A stretch of 64,000 bases of DNA from Afipia massiliensis (GCF_014203115.1 NZ_JACHIJ010000008.1:1-64000); one strand, 5' to 3'. Positions 16,045-25,507 are shown, counted from the first letter of the stretch. Translations and numbers: made by a program. Notes: generated by a model not told the origin, from the letters alone.

Positions 16045-18470
16045 TGACGGTCGCTTCTTTGCTGCAGCAATTTCCACTGGACCACCGCCTGACCCGCGAA
16101 GAGGCCTCTGAGCTCATTCACACCCGCGATCTGGATCAGATTCTTGCCGCCGCTGCCGCGCGGCGTGACGCCGCTCACGGACAACAGGTGTCGTATTCGC
16201 GCAAGGTTTTCATTCCGCTGACCCAGCTTTGCCGGGACGTTTGCCACTACTGCACGTTCGCGCATGCGCCGCGATCTGATGAAAGGCCTTACCTTTCGAT
16301 CGAGCAGATGGTTGTCATTGCGCAGGCTGGCAAGAAGGCGGGATGCAGGGAGGCGTTATTCACGCTGGGGGATAAACCGGAGTTGCGCTATCGCGTCGCC
16401 CGCGAAGAACTCGACAGACTGGGCCATCCCACCACGTTGTCATATGTCATGGAAGCTGCGGCTGCTGTGTATCGCGAAACGGGACTGCTGCCGCACATCA
16501 ATCCCGGCTTGATGAGCGGAGAAGACATCGACGCCCTGCGTAAGGTTTCGGTATCGCAGGGCATCATGCTGGAGAGCATCTCGGATCGTCTTGCCGAGAA
16601 GGGCGGTGCCCATCATGGTTCGCCGGACAAGGTGCCGGCCGCGCGTCTCGAGACAATGCGATTGGCCGGAGAGCGCCGTGTGCCGTTCACGTCCGGTATT
16701 CTCATCGGCATCGGCGAGACCCGGCAGGAGCGCATCGACTCATTGTTCGCGCTGCGCGATCTAAACGATGCCTACGGGCACATCCAGGAAATCATCGTCC
16801 AGAATTTCCGCCCGAAGCCCGGCACGCGTATGGAGAATGCCGCGTCACCGGATGTCGAGGATCATCTCTGGACAATAGCACTCGCGCGCCTGATTTTCGA
16901 ACCGGAGATGAACATTCAGGCGCCACCCAATCTGAGCCCTGGGGCGCTCGGTAGACTCGTGGCTGCGGGTATCAATGACTGGGGTGGCGTGTCGCCGGTG
17001 ACGCCGGATCATGTCAATCCTGAAGCGCCATGGCCGCATCTGCGACTTCTGGAAGCCGCAACCAAGGCGGTGGGCAAGGACCTCGTCGAGCGCCTTGCAA
17101 TCTATCCGGCATTCGCGCGCGATACAGCGCGGTGGATTGACGCCGGATTGCGGACATCGGTTCTCAATCATATCGACGGCGATGGAGCTCCTCGCGTGGA
17201 CGATTGGTGTCCGGGGCACGTTGGTCAACTGCCGACGCGCGAACTCCGATGGATTCAAAGAGCGCCATCAGTCAAGCCGTCCGCGAACCTTGCTCAGGTG
17301 CTGGCGAAAGCGCAGCGAGGCGACGCGCTCGGTGAAGCGGAGATTGTGGATCTATTCCGCGCCCGTGGTGATGACTTTGCAGCCATATGCCGCGCAGCCG
17401 ATGAATTGCGTCGTGAGAGGAACGGCGACACGGTGAGCTACGTCGTAACGCGGAACATCAACTATACCAACATCTGCTCGTTCAAGTGTCAGTTTTGTGC
17501 CTTCTCGAAAGGCAAGATGAGCGAGAACCTGCGTGGACGGCCTTATGATCTCGAGATGAGTGAAGTCGCGGGGCGTGTGGTCGAAGCGTGGGAACGCGGC
17601 GCGTCCGAAGTCTGTATGCAAGGCGGTATTCATCCATCCTATACCGGACAGAAGTATCTCGATATCTGTCGGACGGTGAAAGAGGCTGTGCCGCAGATGC
17701 ACATGCACGCGTTCTCGCCGTTAGAGATTCATCAAGGCGCCCAGACTTTGGGAATTCCGGTGATCGAATTTCTTCGCGAGTTGAAGGCGGCGGGCCTCGG
17801 TACGCTGCCGGGCACTGCCGCTGAGATTCTCGACGACGAGGTCCGCGCTGTGTTGTGTGCTGACAAGATCAACACGCAGCAGTGGCTCGATGTGATGCGC
17901 GCTGCGCACACGGTGGGCTTCCGCTCGACCGCGACCATCATGTTCGGCCACATCGAAGGTTATCGGCACTGGGCGCGTCATTTGCTGCGCATCCGCAATC
18001 TGCAGATCGATACCGGCGGCTTCACGGAGTTCGTGCCGCTTCCATTTGTTCACATGGAGGCACCGATCTATCTCAAGGGCCGCGCGCGGCCGGGTCCCAC
18101 GTTCCGCGAAGCGATCCTGATGCATGCGGTCGCGCGCTTGGTGCTCAATCCGCATATTCCCAACATTCAGGCGTCATGGGTGAAGCTTGGTGCGGAAGGC
18201 GTTCGTCAATGCTTGGTGGCCGGCGTCAACGATCTCGGCGGCACCTTGATGGATGAAAGCATTTCGCGCTCGGCGGGGGCGTCCCATGGTCAGGAAATGA
18301 CGCCGCAAGACATGGAGGCGATCATCCTCTCGGCCGGGCGCATTCCACGGCAGCGGACGACACTTTATCGCAATGCGGAAGAGGGTGTCCGGTTGCGTTC
18401 GTTTGACGCGGCCGCTGCGCGAATGGCGGGCAATAGCGACAAAAACCTGCATGCCGCAAGTATTTCATAG
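16041..18470 (+). CDS. fbiC: Fo synthase, fused CofG-CofH
   Basis: The 809-residue protein has two radical SAM halves that make the deazaflavin Fo from tyrosine and a flavin precursor. The CofG half has CRDVCHYC (cysteines 64, 68 and 71). The CofH half has CSFKCQFC (cysteines 479, 483 and 486). Fused FbiC is typical of bacteria, while most archaea have two separate proteins. Both clusters look intact. It is the last gene of the coupled block fno-cofE-cofD-cofC-fbiC, so the organism should be able to make F420 if the block is expressed. Confidence 0.93.
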   Translation: MMTVASLLQQFPLDHRLTREEASELIHTRDLDQILAAAAARRDAAHGQQVSYSRKVFIPLTQLCRDVCHYCTFAHAPRSDERPYLSIEQMVVIAQAGKKAGCREALFTLGDKPELRYRVAREELDRLGHPTTLSYVMEAAAAVYRETGLLPHINPGLMSGEDIDALRKVSVSQGIMLESISDRLAEKGGAHHGSPDKVPAARLETMRLAGERRVPFTSGILIGIGETRQERIDSLFALRDLNDAYGHIQEIIVQNFRPKPGTRMENAASPDVEDHLWTIALARLIFEPEMNIQAPPNLSPGALGRLVAAGINDWGGVSPVTPDHVNPEAPWPHLRLLEAATKAVGKDLVERLAIYPAFARDTARWIDAGLRTSVLNHIDGDGAPRVDDWCPGHVGQLPTRELRWIQRAPSVKPSANLAQVLAKAQRGDALGEAEIVDLFRARGDDFAAICRAADELRRERNGDTVSYVVTRNINYTNICSFKCQFCAFSKGKMSENLRGRPYDLEMSEVAGRVVEAWERGASEVCMQGGIHPSYTGQKYLDICRTVKEAVPQMHMHAFSPLEIHQGAQTLGIPVIEFLRELKAAGLGTLPGTAAEILDDEVRAVLCADKINTQQWLDVMRAAHTVGFRSTATIMFGHIEGYRHWARHLLRIRNLQIDTGGFTEFVPLPFVHMEAPIYLKGRARPGPTFREAILMHAVARLVLNPHIPNIQASWVKLGAEGVRQCLVAGVNDLGGTLMDESISRSAGASHGQEMTPQDMEAIILSAGRIPRQRTTLYRNAEEGVRLRSFDAAAARMAGNSDKNLHAASIS

Positions 18471-18502
18471 GATGGCATAGTGTCGGTCTGGACATCCTAT
18501 TT

Positions 18503-18518
18503 TACTAACGTTAGTATC
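18503..18518. promoter_or_regulatory. Putative GntR operator, site C (perfect palindrome)
   Basis: TACTAACGTTAGTATC includes a perfect 14-base palindrome, TACTAACGTTAGTA. It lies about 36-50 bases before the PLP-enzyme start and after fbiC. It is the best copy of the motif also seen at 6464 and 12034. Confidence 0.6.
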
Positions 18519-18553
18519 ATTCAAATCGGTGTGAGCCTGAAAGAAGTTTGGCG

Positions 18554-20071
18554 ATGTCTTCGGTCATCAATCCCGAAATAGTCGATAGCAAGCAGCGCGC
18601 CCGGGCCATTGCGCGAGTCCGCGAACGCGGCGTGGTGATGCCGACGTTCTCTCAGCTTGCCAATCCGTCCAGCATTCCTGCGGCTGCGTCGAAGGCACTC
18701 GCGGATGCTGCGCCGGACGAGCCGCATGCCGGAAATCTCTGGCGCGTCCATTGGTACAACGGGGCTGATCGCAAAAGCCTTGTCGACGTGCCGGGCTATC
18801 TTGTGCTTCCGGAATCGCTCACGGGTGTGAAGGCGCCGATCGTCGTTCTACTTGGCCGCCGCTTTCCGATGATCGGCGCGCATAAGGTGCTGCCAGCCTA
18901 TTCGGCGCTGGCGGCGCAGCTTGTGACTGGACGTTTCGATCCGGAGCATCAAAAGGCGATCTGGCCTTCAACCGGTAACTATTGTCGCGGCGGCGTGTCG
19001 GTATCGCGTGTGCTCGGCTGCCGCGGCGTGGCCGTACTTCCCGAGGGCATGAGCCGCGAGCGGTTCGAGTGGCTCGAAAAGTGGGTTGCGCATCCGGAAG
19101 ATATCGTGCGTACGCCCGGCACCGAGAGCAATGTCAAGGAAATCTACGACAAGTGCGCCGAACTCGAGCGCGATCCGCAGAACGTCATTCTTAATCAGTT
19201 CTCGGCGTTCTCGAATTACATCATTCATTATGCCTGCACCGGCGGCGCGGCAGAGAAGGCGTTTCTCACATTTAACGGTGGCGGCCGGCGCCGTCTCTCT
19301 GCGTTTGTTTCGGCCACGGGTTCGGCGGGCACCATCGCTGCAGGCGACTACCTGAAGGCGCGGCATGGGACGAAAATTGCTGCGGTCGAGGCGCTCGAAT
19401 GCCCGACGATGCTGAACAACGGCTACGGCGAGCACAACATCCAAGGCATCGGCGACAAGCATATCCCTTTCATCCATAACGTGATGAACACCGACGTCGT
19501 GATCGGCGTTTCGGATCGCGTCAGCGACAGCCTCAACTTGCTGTTCGGTTCGGATGTCGGTCGCAAATATCTTCAGAAGCGGCAGAAACTCGATGCCGGT
19601 CTGATTGCGGCGTTCGCGGATGTCGGTATTTCCGGCTTCGCTAACATTGTTGCGTCGATCAAGCTGGCAAAGCAGCTTCACTATGGGCCCGAAGATGTCA
19701 TCGTCACGGTAGCGACTGACAGTGCGTCGCTTTACGACAGCGAACGCGACAGTTATCGCGCGAAGCATTTTGCATCGTTTGACGAAGTGAATGCGGGCGA
19801 GATTTTTGGCTCCTGTCTCGCGTCGGTCGCGACCGATAATGTCGTGGAGCTGACCGATCAATTGCGGCGGCAGGTTTTCAATCTCGGGTACTACACCTGG
19901 GTGGAGCAGCAGGGAGTCAGCGTCGAGGACTTCGAGCGTCGCAGGCACCAGTCGTTCTGGAATGATCTCGCGTCGAGCCTTCCGGAATGGGATCGGCTAA
20001 TCGAGGACTTCAACGTCGAGGCCTTCGGGTCGCAGCACAAGGCCGAAATGGCAGGCAAGGCAAAGTCATGA
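18554..20071 (+). CDS. PLP-dependent enzyme, cysteine-synthase-like (fold type II)
   Basis: The 505-residue protein starts at the ATG at 18554, with a TTG two codons earlier as an alternative. The PLP lysine is probably K111 in MIGAHKVLPAY, and the phosphate-binding stretch is STGNYCRGGVSVSRVLG. It resembles the tryptophan-synthase-beta/cysteine-synthase superfamily but is longer than cysteine synthases. The reaction is unknown; elimination or replacement at the beta carbon of an amino acid is likely. Its stop overlaps the start of a CoA-transferase-like subunit (ATGA), so the two steps are probably linked in one pathway. Confidence 0.75.
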   Translation: MSSVINPEIVDSKQRARAIARVRERGVVMPTFSQLANPSSIPAAASKALADAAPDEPHAGNLWRVHWYNGADRKSLVDVPGYLVLPESLTGVKAPIVVLLGRRFPMIGAHKVLPAYSALAAQLVTGRFDPEHQKAIWPSTGNYCRGGVSVSRVLGCRGVAVLPEGMSRERFEWLEKWVAHPEDIVRTPGTESNVKEIYDKCAELERDPQNVILNQFSAFSNYIIHYACTGGAAEKAFLTFNGGGRRRLSAFVSATGSAGTIAAGDYLKARHGTKIAAVEALECPTMLNNGYGEHNIQGIGDKHIPFIHNVMNTDVVIGVSDRVSDSLNLLFGSDVGRKYLQKRQKLDAGLIAAFADVGISGFANIVASIKLAKQLHYGPEDVIVTVATDSASLYDSERDSYRAKHFASFDEVNAGEIFGSCLASVATDNVVELTDQLRRQVFNLGYYTWVEQQGVSVEDFERRRHQSFWNDLASSLPEWDRLIEDFNVEAFGSQHKAEMAGKAKS

Positions 20072-21039
20072 GCGTAGGTCAGGATATAGTCCAGCCATAT
20101 CAGAAGCTGCGGGAGAACCTGTCGCGCCGTGACCGGAGTCTTCGCGAGAAGGTGGTGACGCTCGAAGAAGCGGCGTCCTTCGTCAATGACGGCGCGTCGG
20201 TCGGGATCGGCGGATCGACCATATCCCGCACGCCGATGGCTATGATCTGGCAATTGATTCGCGCGCGGAAGAAAGAACTTTCGTGTTCTCGTTGCATTAT
20301 TTCGACGGACGGCGACCTGCTGCTTGGATCGGGCGCAGCCAATCATATCATTTCGAGCTGGTTCGCGCAGGGCATCCTGTGGGGTCTTTCGAAGGTGATG
20401 CGTCATCACGTCGAGGGCGGAACGGCGCGTTACGACGAATGGAGCCACATGGGTGTCGGCATGCGCTTCCGCGCCGGTGCGATGGGCGTTCCCTTCATGC
20501 CGATGCGTTCGATGCTTGGCTCCGATGTGGCCCGGATCCGGCCGGAAGCCAAGGAGTTCGATTGTCCTTTTACTGGCGAGAAGGTGCTGCTTGTTCCTGC
20601 ATTGAATCCTGACGTTGCAGTGATCCATGTGCAGCGCTGCGACGCTTACGGCAACGCCCAGATCGACGGCCTGCAGTTCATGGACATCGATCTTGCCATG
20701 GCTGCCAATCGGGTAATTCTGACGACGGAGCGGATCGTTTCCAACGATCAGATCCGGCGCGCGCCGGATCAGACCAAGATTCCATTCTTTTGCGTCGATG
20801 CGGTGGTCGAGGTGCCCTACGGCTCGGCCCCGCACGAATGCTACGGCACTTACGAGCCAATGATGAACCACCTCAACGCCTATGTGGCGCAGGTGAACGG
20901 CGATCCCGTTGGCGGGATGAAGAAGTATCTCGATGAGTATGTCTACGGACCGAAGAACTGGAATGAGTTCCTCTCGATGATCGGCGTGGACGAAATCGTG
21001 ACGGCGAGCCGCAAGGGCAGGAGCATTTTCGATGACTGA
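20068..21039 (+). CDS. CoA-transferase-like enzyme, alpha subunit
   Basis: The 323-residue protein starts at the ATG at 20068, which overlaps the previous stop; a longer frame to 19987 is not needed. It has the family I CoA-transferase start GASVGIGGSTISRTPMAM and a GVPFMPMRSMLGSD segment shared with glutaconate CoA-transferase and with the IpdA ring-opening hydrolases. An EW pair in YDEWSHMG sits where acidic residues act in relatives. It could move CoA between acids or cut a cyclic keto-acyl-CoA. The partner subunit overlaps its 3' end by 8 bases. Confidence 0.8.
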   Translation: MSVGQDIVQPYQKLRENLSRRDRSLREKVVTLEEAASFVNDGASVGIGGSTISRTPMAMIWQLIRARKKELSCSRCIISTDGDLLLGSGAANHIISSWFAQGILWGLSKVMRHHVEGGTARYDEWSHMGVGMRFRAGAMGVPFMPMRSMLGSDVARIRPEAKEFDCPFTGEKVLLVPALNPDVAVIHVQRCDAYGNAQIDGLQFMDIDLAMAANRVILTTERIVSNDQIRRAPDQTKIPFFCVDAVVEVPYGSAPHECYGTYEPMMNHLNAYVAQVNGDPVGGMKKYLDEYVYGPKNWNEFLSMIGVDEIVTASRKGRSIFDD

Positions 21040-21802
21040 ACCGTCCCGCCACACTGCTTCTGAAATGCTTGCCATCCTCAGCGCGCGCCAGCTTAAGGAA
21101 GGGCAGGTTGTGTTCGCCGGCATCGGCGTTCCCTTGCTGGCAGCGACACTGGCGCAACGTCTGCGTTGCCCCGGCCTGACAATCCTTTTTGAAGGCGGCG
21201 TGATCGGCGCTTTCGTCGAGCCCGGCAAATTGCCGCCATCGACCAATGACCAGCGCTGCACCAAGCGCGCCAATATGGTGCTAGGCAGCGCCGAAGTCCT
21301 GCTGCTGTTGCAGCGCGGATACGTTGACGTCGGTTTCATGGGCGGCGCGCAGATCGACAAGTATGGAAATCTGAATTCGTCCTTCATCGGAGATCCGGAG
21401 AAGCCGAAGACGCGGCTTCCCGGAACCGGCGGCGGCAACGATATCTCCAGCCTGACCAACATGATCGTTGCGATGAAGCATGAAAAGCGCCGCTTCGTCG
21501 ATCAGGTGGATTTCATCACCAGCCCTGGCTTCATCCGTGGTGGAAAGTCCCGCGCTGAAAGCGGATTGCCGGAAGGCGGTATGTTCCGCGTGATCACCGA
21601 GCTTGCGGTATTCGGTTTTGACGAGACCTCGCGCCGGATGAAGGTGCTTGCCCTCAATCCTGGCATCACGCGGGAGCAGGTTCAGGATAATACCGGCTTC
21701 GATCTGATCTTCGAGGATCAGATCAGCATCACCGAGCCACCGACCGAGCACGAACTGACCACCCTGCGAATGCTCGATCCCGATCGTCTCTTCATCGCGT
21801 AA
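21032..21802 (+). CDS. CoA-transferase-like enzyme, beta subunit
   Basis: The 256-residue protein pairs with the alpha subunit encoded just before it. It has FAGIGVPLLAATLAQR near residue 28, LFEGGVIGAFVEPGKLP near 52, and MGGAQIDKYGNLNSSFIG near 103, which is the layout of glutaconate CoA-transferase subunit B. Whether the first glutamate of LFEGG carries the CoA thioester cannot be told by eye. In steroid-degrading bacteria similar pairs (IpdAB) are hydrolases, so both options stay open. The next gene, a luciferase-like oxidoreductase, starts 17 bases on. Confidence 0.8.
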   Translation: MTEPSRHTASEMLAILSARQLKEGQVVFAGIGVPLLAATLAQRLRCPGLTILFEGGVIGAFVEPGKLPPSTNDQRCTKRANMVLGSAEVLLLLQRGYVDVGFMGGAQIDKYGNLNSSFIGDPEKPKTRLPGTGGGNDISSLTNMIVAMKHEKRRFVDQVDFITSPGFIRGGKSRAESGLPEGGMFRVITELAVFGFDETSRRMKVLALNPGITREQVQDNTGFDLIFEDQISITEPPTEHELTTLRMLDPDRLFIA

Positions 21803-21819
21803 GAAAACGAGGAAGCATC

Positions 21820-22776
21820 ATGACCTTACTGTCGAACACGTTCGGTATCGCCGCGCGCAACTTTACCGCTTATCCCGAATTGCCGGATGCGAAAGCGTTG
21901 GTCGATTACGGCGTGCGCGTCGAAGAACTGGGTTACGATTCTCTCTGGGTCTGGGATCACATCCTTCTCGGTGTGGATCCGCACTTCCCGATCCTGGATT
22001 CGCTGACGACGCTGACCGCGATTGCTGCGCGCACCAGCAAGATCAAGCTCGGCACCGGCATTCTCGTGTTGCCGTTGCGCAATCCGGTCTCCCTGGCCAA
22101 GCAACTGTCCAGCATGGATCAGTTCTCCGGCGGTCGCTTGCTGATGGGCATGGCGTCGGGCTGGTACAAGCGCGAGTTCGATGCCATGGGCATTCCGTTC
22201 GAAAAGCGCGGCAAGCTGATGGATGAGAATCTGGAGATCATGCGCCGTCTGTGGTCGGAACCGATGGTCGATGGAAAGTATATGGCGCAAAATATCTCGG
22301 CTGCCGTCATGTATCCGAAGCCGGCACAACAGCCCACTCTGCCGATCCTCATCGGTGGTTATGTCGATAGGGTTCTTCAGCGTGCAGCGACCGTGGGTGA
22401 TGGCTGGCTGACTTACTTCTATTCGCCGGAGGCGTTCGCGAAGTCGTGGGCCAAGCTTCGCAACTTCGCGAAGGAGGGTGGCAAAGACCCTGACAAGCTT
22501 CTCAATGCATCTCAGCTGCCGATCATGATCGGTCCGTCGAAAGCCGCTGTGCAAGATGAGATGATGGACTGGCTGAACAAGGAATGGGATTTCCCCGAGC
22601 ACAGCGATTGCTCGCGCGACAGCGCGATCATGGGTTCTGTGGATGAATGCGTCGAGCAATTGAAGGCGCACCAGGCCGTCGGCGTCCAGAAGATCATCTT
22701 CGTGCCATACAAGTACAGAATGGATCAGGTTGAGACGATCGCGAAAGAGATCATTCCAAGGCTGAGGGCGAAGTAA
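21820..22776 (+). CDS. Luciferase-like oxidoreductase, probably F420-dependent
   Basis: The 318-residue TIM-barrel protein belongs to the bacterial luciferase-like (LLM) group, which uses F420 or FMN. It has SLWVWDHILLG near residue 47, KIKLGTGILVLPLRNP near residue 75, and GGRLLMGMASGWYKREFDAMG near 105. Its location 3 kb from a full F420 synthesis operon with Fno makes F420 the likely cofactor. It probably reduces or oxidises the product of the PLP/CoA-transferase steps, but the substrate is unknown. It is likely in the same operon as the genes from 18554. Confidence 0.8.
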   Translation: MTLLSNTFGIAARNFTAYPELPDAKALVDYGVRVEELGYDSLWVWDHILLGVDPHFPILDSLTTLTAIAARTSKIKLGTGILVLPLRNPVSLAKQLSSMDQFSGGRLLMGMASGWYKREFDAMGIPFEKRGKLMDENLEIMRRLWSEPMVDGKYMAQNISAAVMYPKPAQQPTLPILIGGYVDRVLQRAATVGDGWLTYFYSPEAFAKSWAKLRNFAKEGGKDPDKLLNASQLPIMIGPSKAAVQDEMMDWLNKEWDFPEHSDCSRDSAIMGSVDECVEQLKAHQAVGVQKIIFVPYKYRMDQVETIAKEIIPRLRAK

Positions 22777-22814
22777 CGGTCAAAGCTGGAGCGGACGATG
22801 CCCGATTACCCGTC

Positions 22815-24182
22815 ATGATCAGTATTTTTGATTTGTTCAAGATCGGGATCGGTCCGTCATCGTCGCATACGGTGGGTCCGATGAAGGCCGCTGAGGCCTT
22901 TGTAACGGCTCTCGATGAGTCTCAGCGCTCACGCCTGAAGCGATTGCAAGTCACCTTGCTCGGATCCCTTGCGTGGACCGGGCGCGGTCACGGGACGGAC
23001 AAGGCGGTTATGCTCGGGCTTTCCGGTTTCTGTCCGGAATCTGTAGTTCCTGATGATGCTGATCGCCATGTGGCTGTCATCGCGGCGACAAGCAAGCTGA
23101 TACTGAAGGATGGAATGACGATACATTTCGACCCAGTGCAGGATATCATTTTCAAGTTTGACGAACCGACGCCGGTTCATCCGAACACCATCAGGTTTGC
23201 GGCGTTTGATCAGGATAGTCACGAACTGAAGGCGGAAACCTGGTACTCGCTCGGCGGCGGATTCGTTCAGCGGGAAGGCGAGGTGAGTTCTGCGGCAGAA
23301 TTCTCCTCCGAGGTTCCATTCGACTATCGCAGCGCGGCTGAATTGATCGAGATGTGCGACCGCTCCGGTCTTTCGATCGCGCAGGCGGTGCTCGCGAACG
23401 AAGCTGTGTTTGCGGATGAAGCGTCGGTCCACGACCGGCTTGATCGTCTCGTGGCGGTGATGTTCGATTGTATCGACCGGGGAATGCGGACCGAGGGCGA
23501 ATTACCGGGGGGCTTGAAGGTCAAGCGCCGTGCGCCCTCCCTGCATGCCAGGTTGCTGATGTCGGAGACTCGCAACGTGCGGCATTCGATCGCAGCAATG
23601 GATTACGCGAGCCTGTATGCGATTGCTGTGAACGAGGAAAACGCGGCAGGTGGGCGTGTTGTCACCGCGCCGACCAACGGTGCGGCAGGCGTGATTCCTG
23701 CCGTGTTGCGATACTACACCGATCATTGCGAGGGAGCTTCCAAGGACGGAGTCAGGATTTTTCTCCTGACCAGCGCGGCAGTCGGTGCGTTGTGCAAGAT
23801 GAATGCTTCCATCTCGGGTGCTGAAGTCGGGTGTCAGGGGGAGGTAGGTGTGGCATGCTCTATGGCAGCGGCCGGCCTTGCTGCGGCGCTGGGCGGCAGC
23901 AGTCGGCAGATCGAAAATGCCGCGGAGATCGGAATGGAGCACCATCTCGGGATGACGTGCGATCCGATCGGCGGACTAGTCCAAATCCCCTGCATCGAGC
24001 GCAACGCTTTTGGCGCGATCAAAGCCATCAACGCGGCTTCGCTGGCGCTAAGCGGCGATGGGTCGCACCACGTCACTTTGGATCAGGTTATCCGTACAAT
24101 GCGGGATACCGGGGCCGATATGCAGACGAAATACAAGGAAACGTCGCGGGGCGGCCTTGCCGTGAACGTGCCCGATTGCTGA
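22815..24182 (+). CDS. sdaA: L-serine ammonia-lyase (single-chain, iron-sulfur type)
   Basis: The 455-residue enzyme turns L-serine into pyruvate and ammonia. The N-terminus has the [27 protein letters not shown] start, of which [15 protein letters not shown] is seen. The [4Fe-4S] ligands fit C340, C382 and C393, with gaps of 42 and 11 residues as in characterised bacterial enzymes. The stretch GCQGEVG and the IPCIERN motif surround them. As the last enzyme before the transporter, it could finish a pathway that releases serine. A general serine-catabolic role is also possible. Confidence 0.92.
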   Translation: MISIFDLFKIGIGPSSSHTVGPMKAAEAFVTALDESQRSRLKRLQVTLLGSLAWTGRGHGTDKAVMLGLSGFCPESVVPDDADRHVAVIAATSKLILKDGMTIHFDPVQDIIFKFDEPTPVHPNTIRFAAFDQDSHELKAETWYSLGGGFVQREGEVSSAAEFSSEVPFDYRSAAELIEMCDRSGLSIAQAVLANEAVFADEASVHDRLDRLVAVMFDCIDRGMRTEGELPGGLKVKRRAPSLHARLLMSETRNVRHSIAAMDYASLYAIAVNEENAAGGRVVTAPTNGAAGVIPAVLRYYTDHCEGASKDGVRIFLLTSAAVGALCKMNASISGAEVGCQGEVGVACSMAAAGLAAALGGSSRQIENAAEIGMEHHLGMTCDPIGGLVQIPCIERNAFGAIKAINAASLALSGDGSHHVTLDQVIRTMRDTGADMQTKYKETSRGGLAVNVPDC

Positions 24183-24216
24183 AAAAACTTGACGGCGTGC
24201 GGCCAATACAGATGAT

Positions 24217-24223
24217 ACTAACA
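24217..24223. promoter_or_regulatory. GntR operator half-site, site D
   Basis: TACTAAC, the left half of the repeated palindrome, occurs 130 bases before the Liv binding-protein start. The right half is not conserved (ATACCATAA follows), so this is at best a weak site. Confidence 0.3.
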
Positions 24224-24352
24224 TACCATAAATAGGACAAGTGGAGTTAAGGACGAGCATTTAACCAGACCATAGAAGTAAAGCGGACGAAACTGGCACA
24301 AGCCTTGCTTGAAAAAGACCGGGTTTCCGCACTCAAACGGAGGAAATGGAAG

Positions 24353-25507
24353 ATGGCGAAACATACTAAATTGCTTGCAACAATCGCGTTGCTTTCCACG
24401 GGTCTAGCCGGGCAAGCCTTCGCCCAAACGATCAAGATCGGTGTCAACGAGCCGCTGACGGGGCCGTTTGCAGCCTCTGGGACCTACGTCGTCAATGGTG
24501 CTAAAATTGCCGCTGACGAGATCAATTCCAAGGGCGGTCTTCTTGGCAAGAAAATTGAACTTGTCATTGAGGACAACAAGAGCAACCCGACCGAGGCTGC
24601 AGCAGTGGCTGAAAAGCTGATCACCGCCGACAAGGTGCCGGTTATCATGGGTGCCTGGGGATCGAGCCTGACGCTGGCTGTGATGCCGAAGCTGATGGAA
24701 TACAAGGTTCCGATGTTGGTTGAGACGTCGTCGTCGGGCAAGATCACGACGACCGGCAACCCCTACATTTTCCGCATCTCGCCGCCGTCGTCAGTCGAAG
24801 CAGCGGCGTTCAAGCCAATTCTCCCCAAGCTGTCGATGAAGAAGGCGGATTTCCTTGTCATCAACAATGACTGGGGTCGCGGCGCCGCTGAAGATTTCGG
24901 AAAAGTTTTGAAGGCTGAGAACATTCAGGTCGGCCTCATCGAGACGATGGATCAGGCCGCTCAAGATATGAGCGCCCAGCTGTCGAAAATTAAGGCAACA
25001 GACTCAGACACGATCATGGTGACGACCGCTGTCGAGCAACTCACTCTGGTGCTGAAGCAAGCAACAGCGCTTGGCATCAAAAAGCAGATCGTGACGACAG
25101 GCGGCTCGCAGAATCCCGATCAGCTGATCGAACAAGCCGGTCTTGCTGCTAACGGGACATACCACCTGACCACGTTCGCGCCATGGTACCCGGATGAGAC
25201 GCCGAATCCCCCAGTAACGAAGTACTTCCTTGGCGAGTGGAAGAAGCGTGGCTTCAACTTTGCAGGTGCGACCGAGAGCTTCCGCGGATATGACGGCATT
25301 CGCACCATCGCGGCTGCCATCGAAAAGGCGGGCAAAGCAGAACCCGAGGCGATTGCCGCTGCATTGTGGCAGACCGAATTGCTCGGTCTGAATGGCAAGA
25401 TCAAGTTCGAGAAACAGGGGCCCTCCGGCAAGGAGAGCGGGCAGAGCATGCCCAACGTCTACCTGATCAAGATCGACAACGCGAAGGTCGTTCTTCCCAA
25501 GCTGTAA
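24353..25507 (+). CDS. livK: Branched-chain-amino-acid-type ABC transporter substrate-binding protein
   Basis: The 384-residue precursor starts at the ATG at 24353 behind GGAGG; an earlier in-frame start at 24305 has no signal-like sequence. A Sec signal peptide of about 25 residues ends at AQAFAQ. The mature part begins TIKIGVNEPLTGPFAASG, the usual Peripla_BP_6 fold opening. It binds the solute in the periplasm and feeds the LivHMGF proteins encoded next. Given its neighbours, the solute is more likely the substrate of this cluster than leucine or valine, but that is inferred. Confidence 0.9.
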   Translation: MAKHTKLLATIALLSTGLAGQAFAQTIKIGVNEPLTGPFAASGTYVVNGAKIAADEINSKGGLLGKKIELVIEDNKSNPTEAAAVAEKLITADKVPVIMGAWGSSLTLAVMPKLMEYKVPMLVETSSSGKITTTGNPYIFRISPPSSVEAAAFKPILPKLSMKKADFLVINNDWGRGAAEDFGKVLKAENIQVGLIETMDQAAQDMSAQLSKIKATDSDTIMVTTAVEQLTLVLKQATALGIKKQIVTTGGSQNPDQLIEQAGLAANGTYHLTTFAPWYPDETPNPPVTKYFLGEWKKRGFNFAGATESFRGYDGIRTIAAAIEKAGKAEPEAIAAALWQTELLGLNGKIKFEKQGPSGKESGQSMPNVYLIKIDNAKVVLPKL

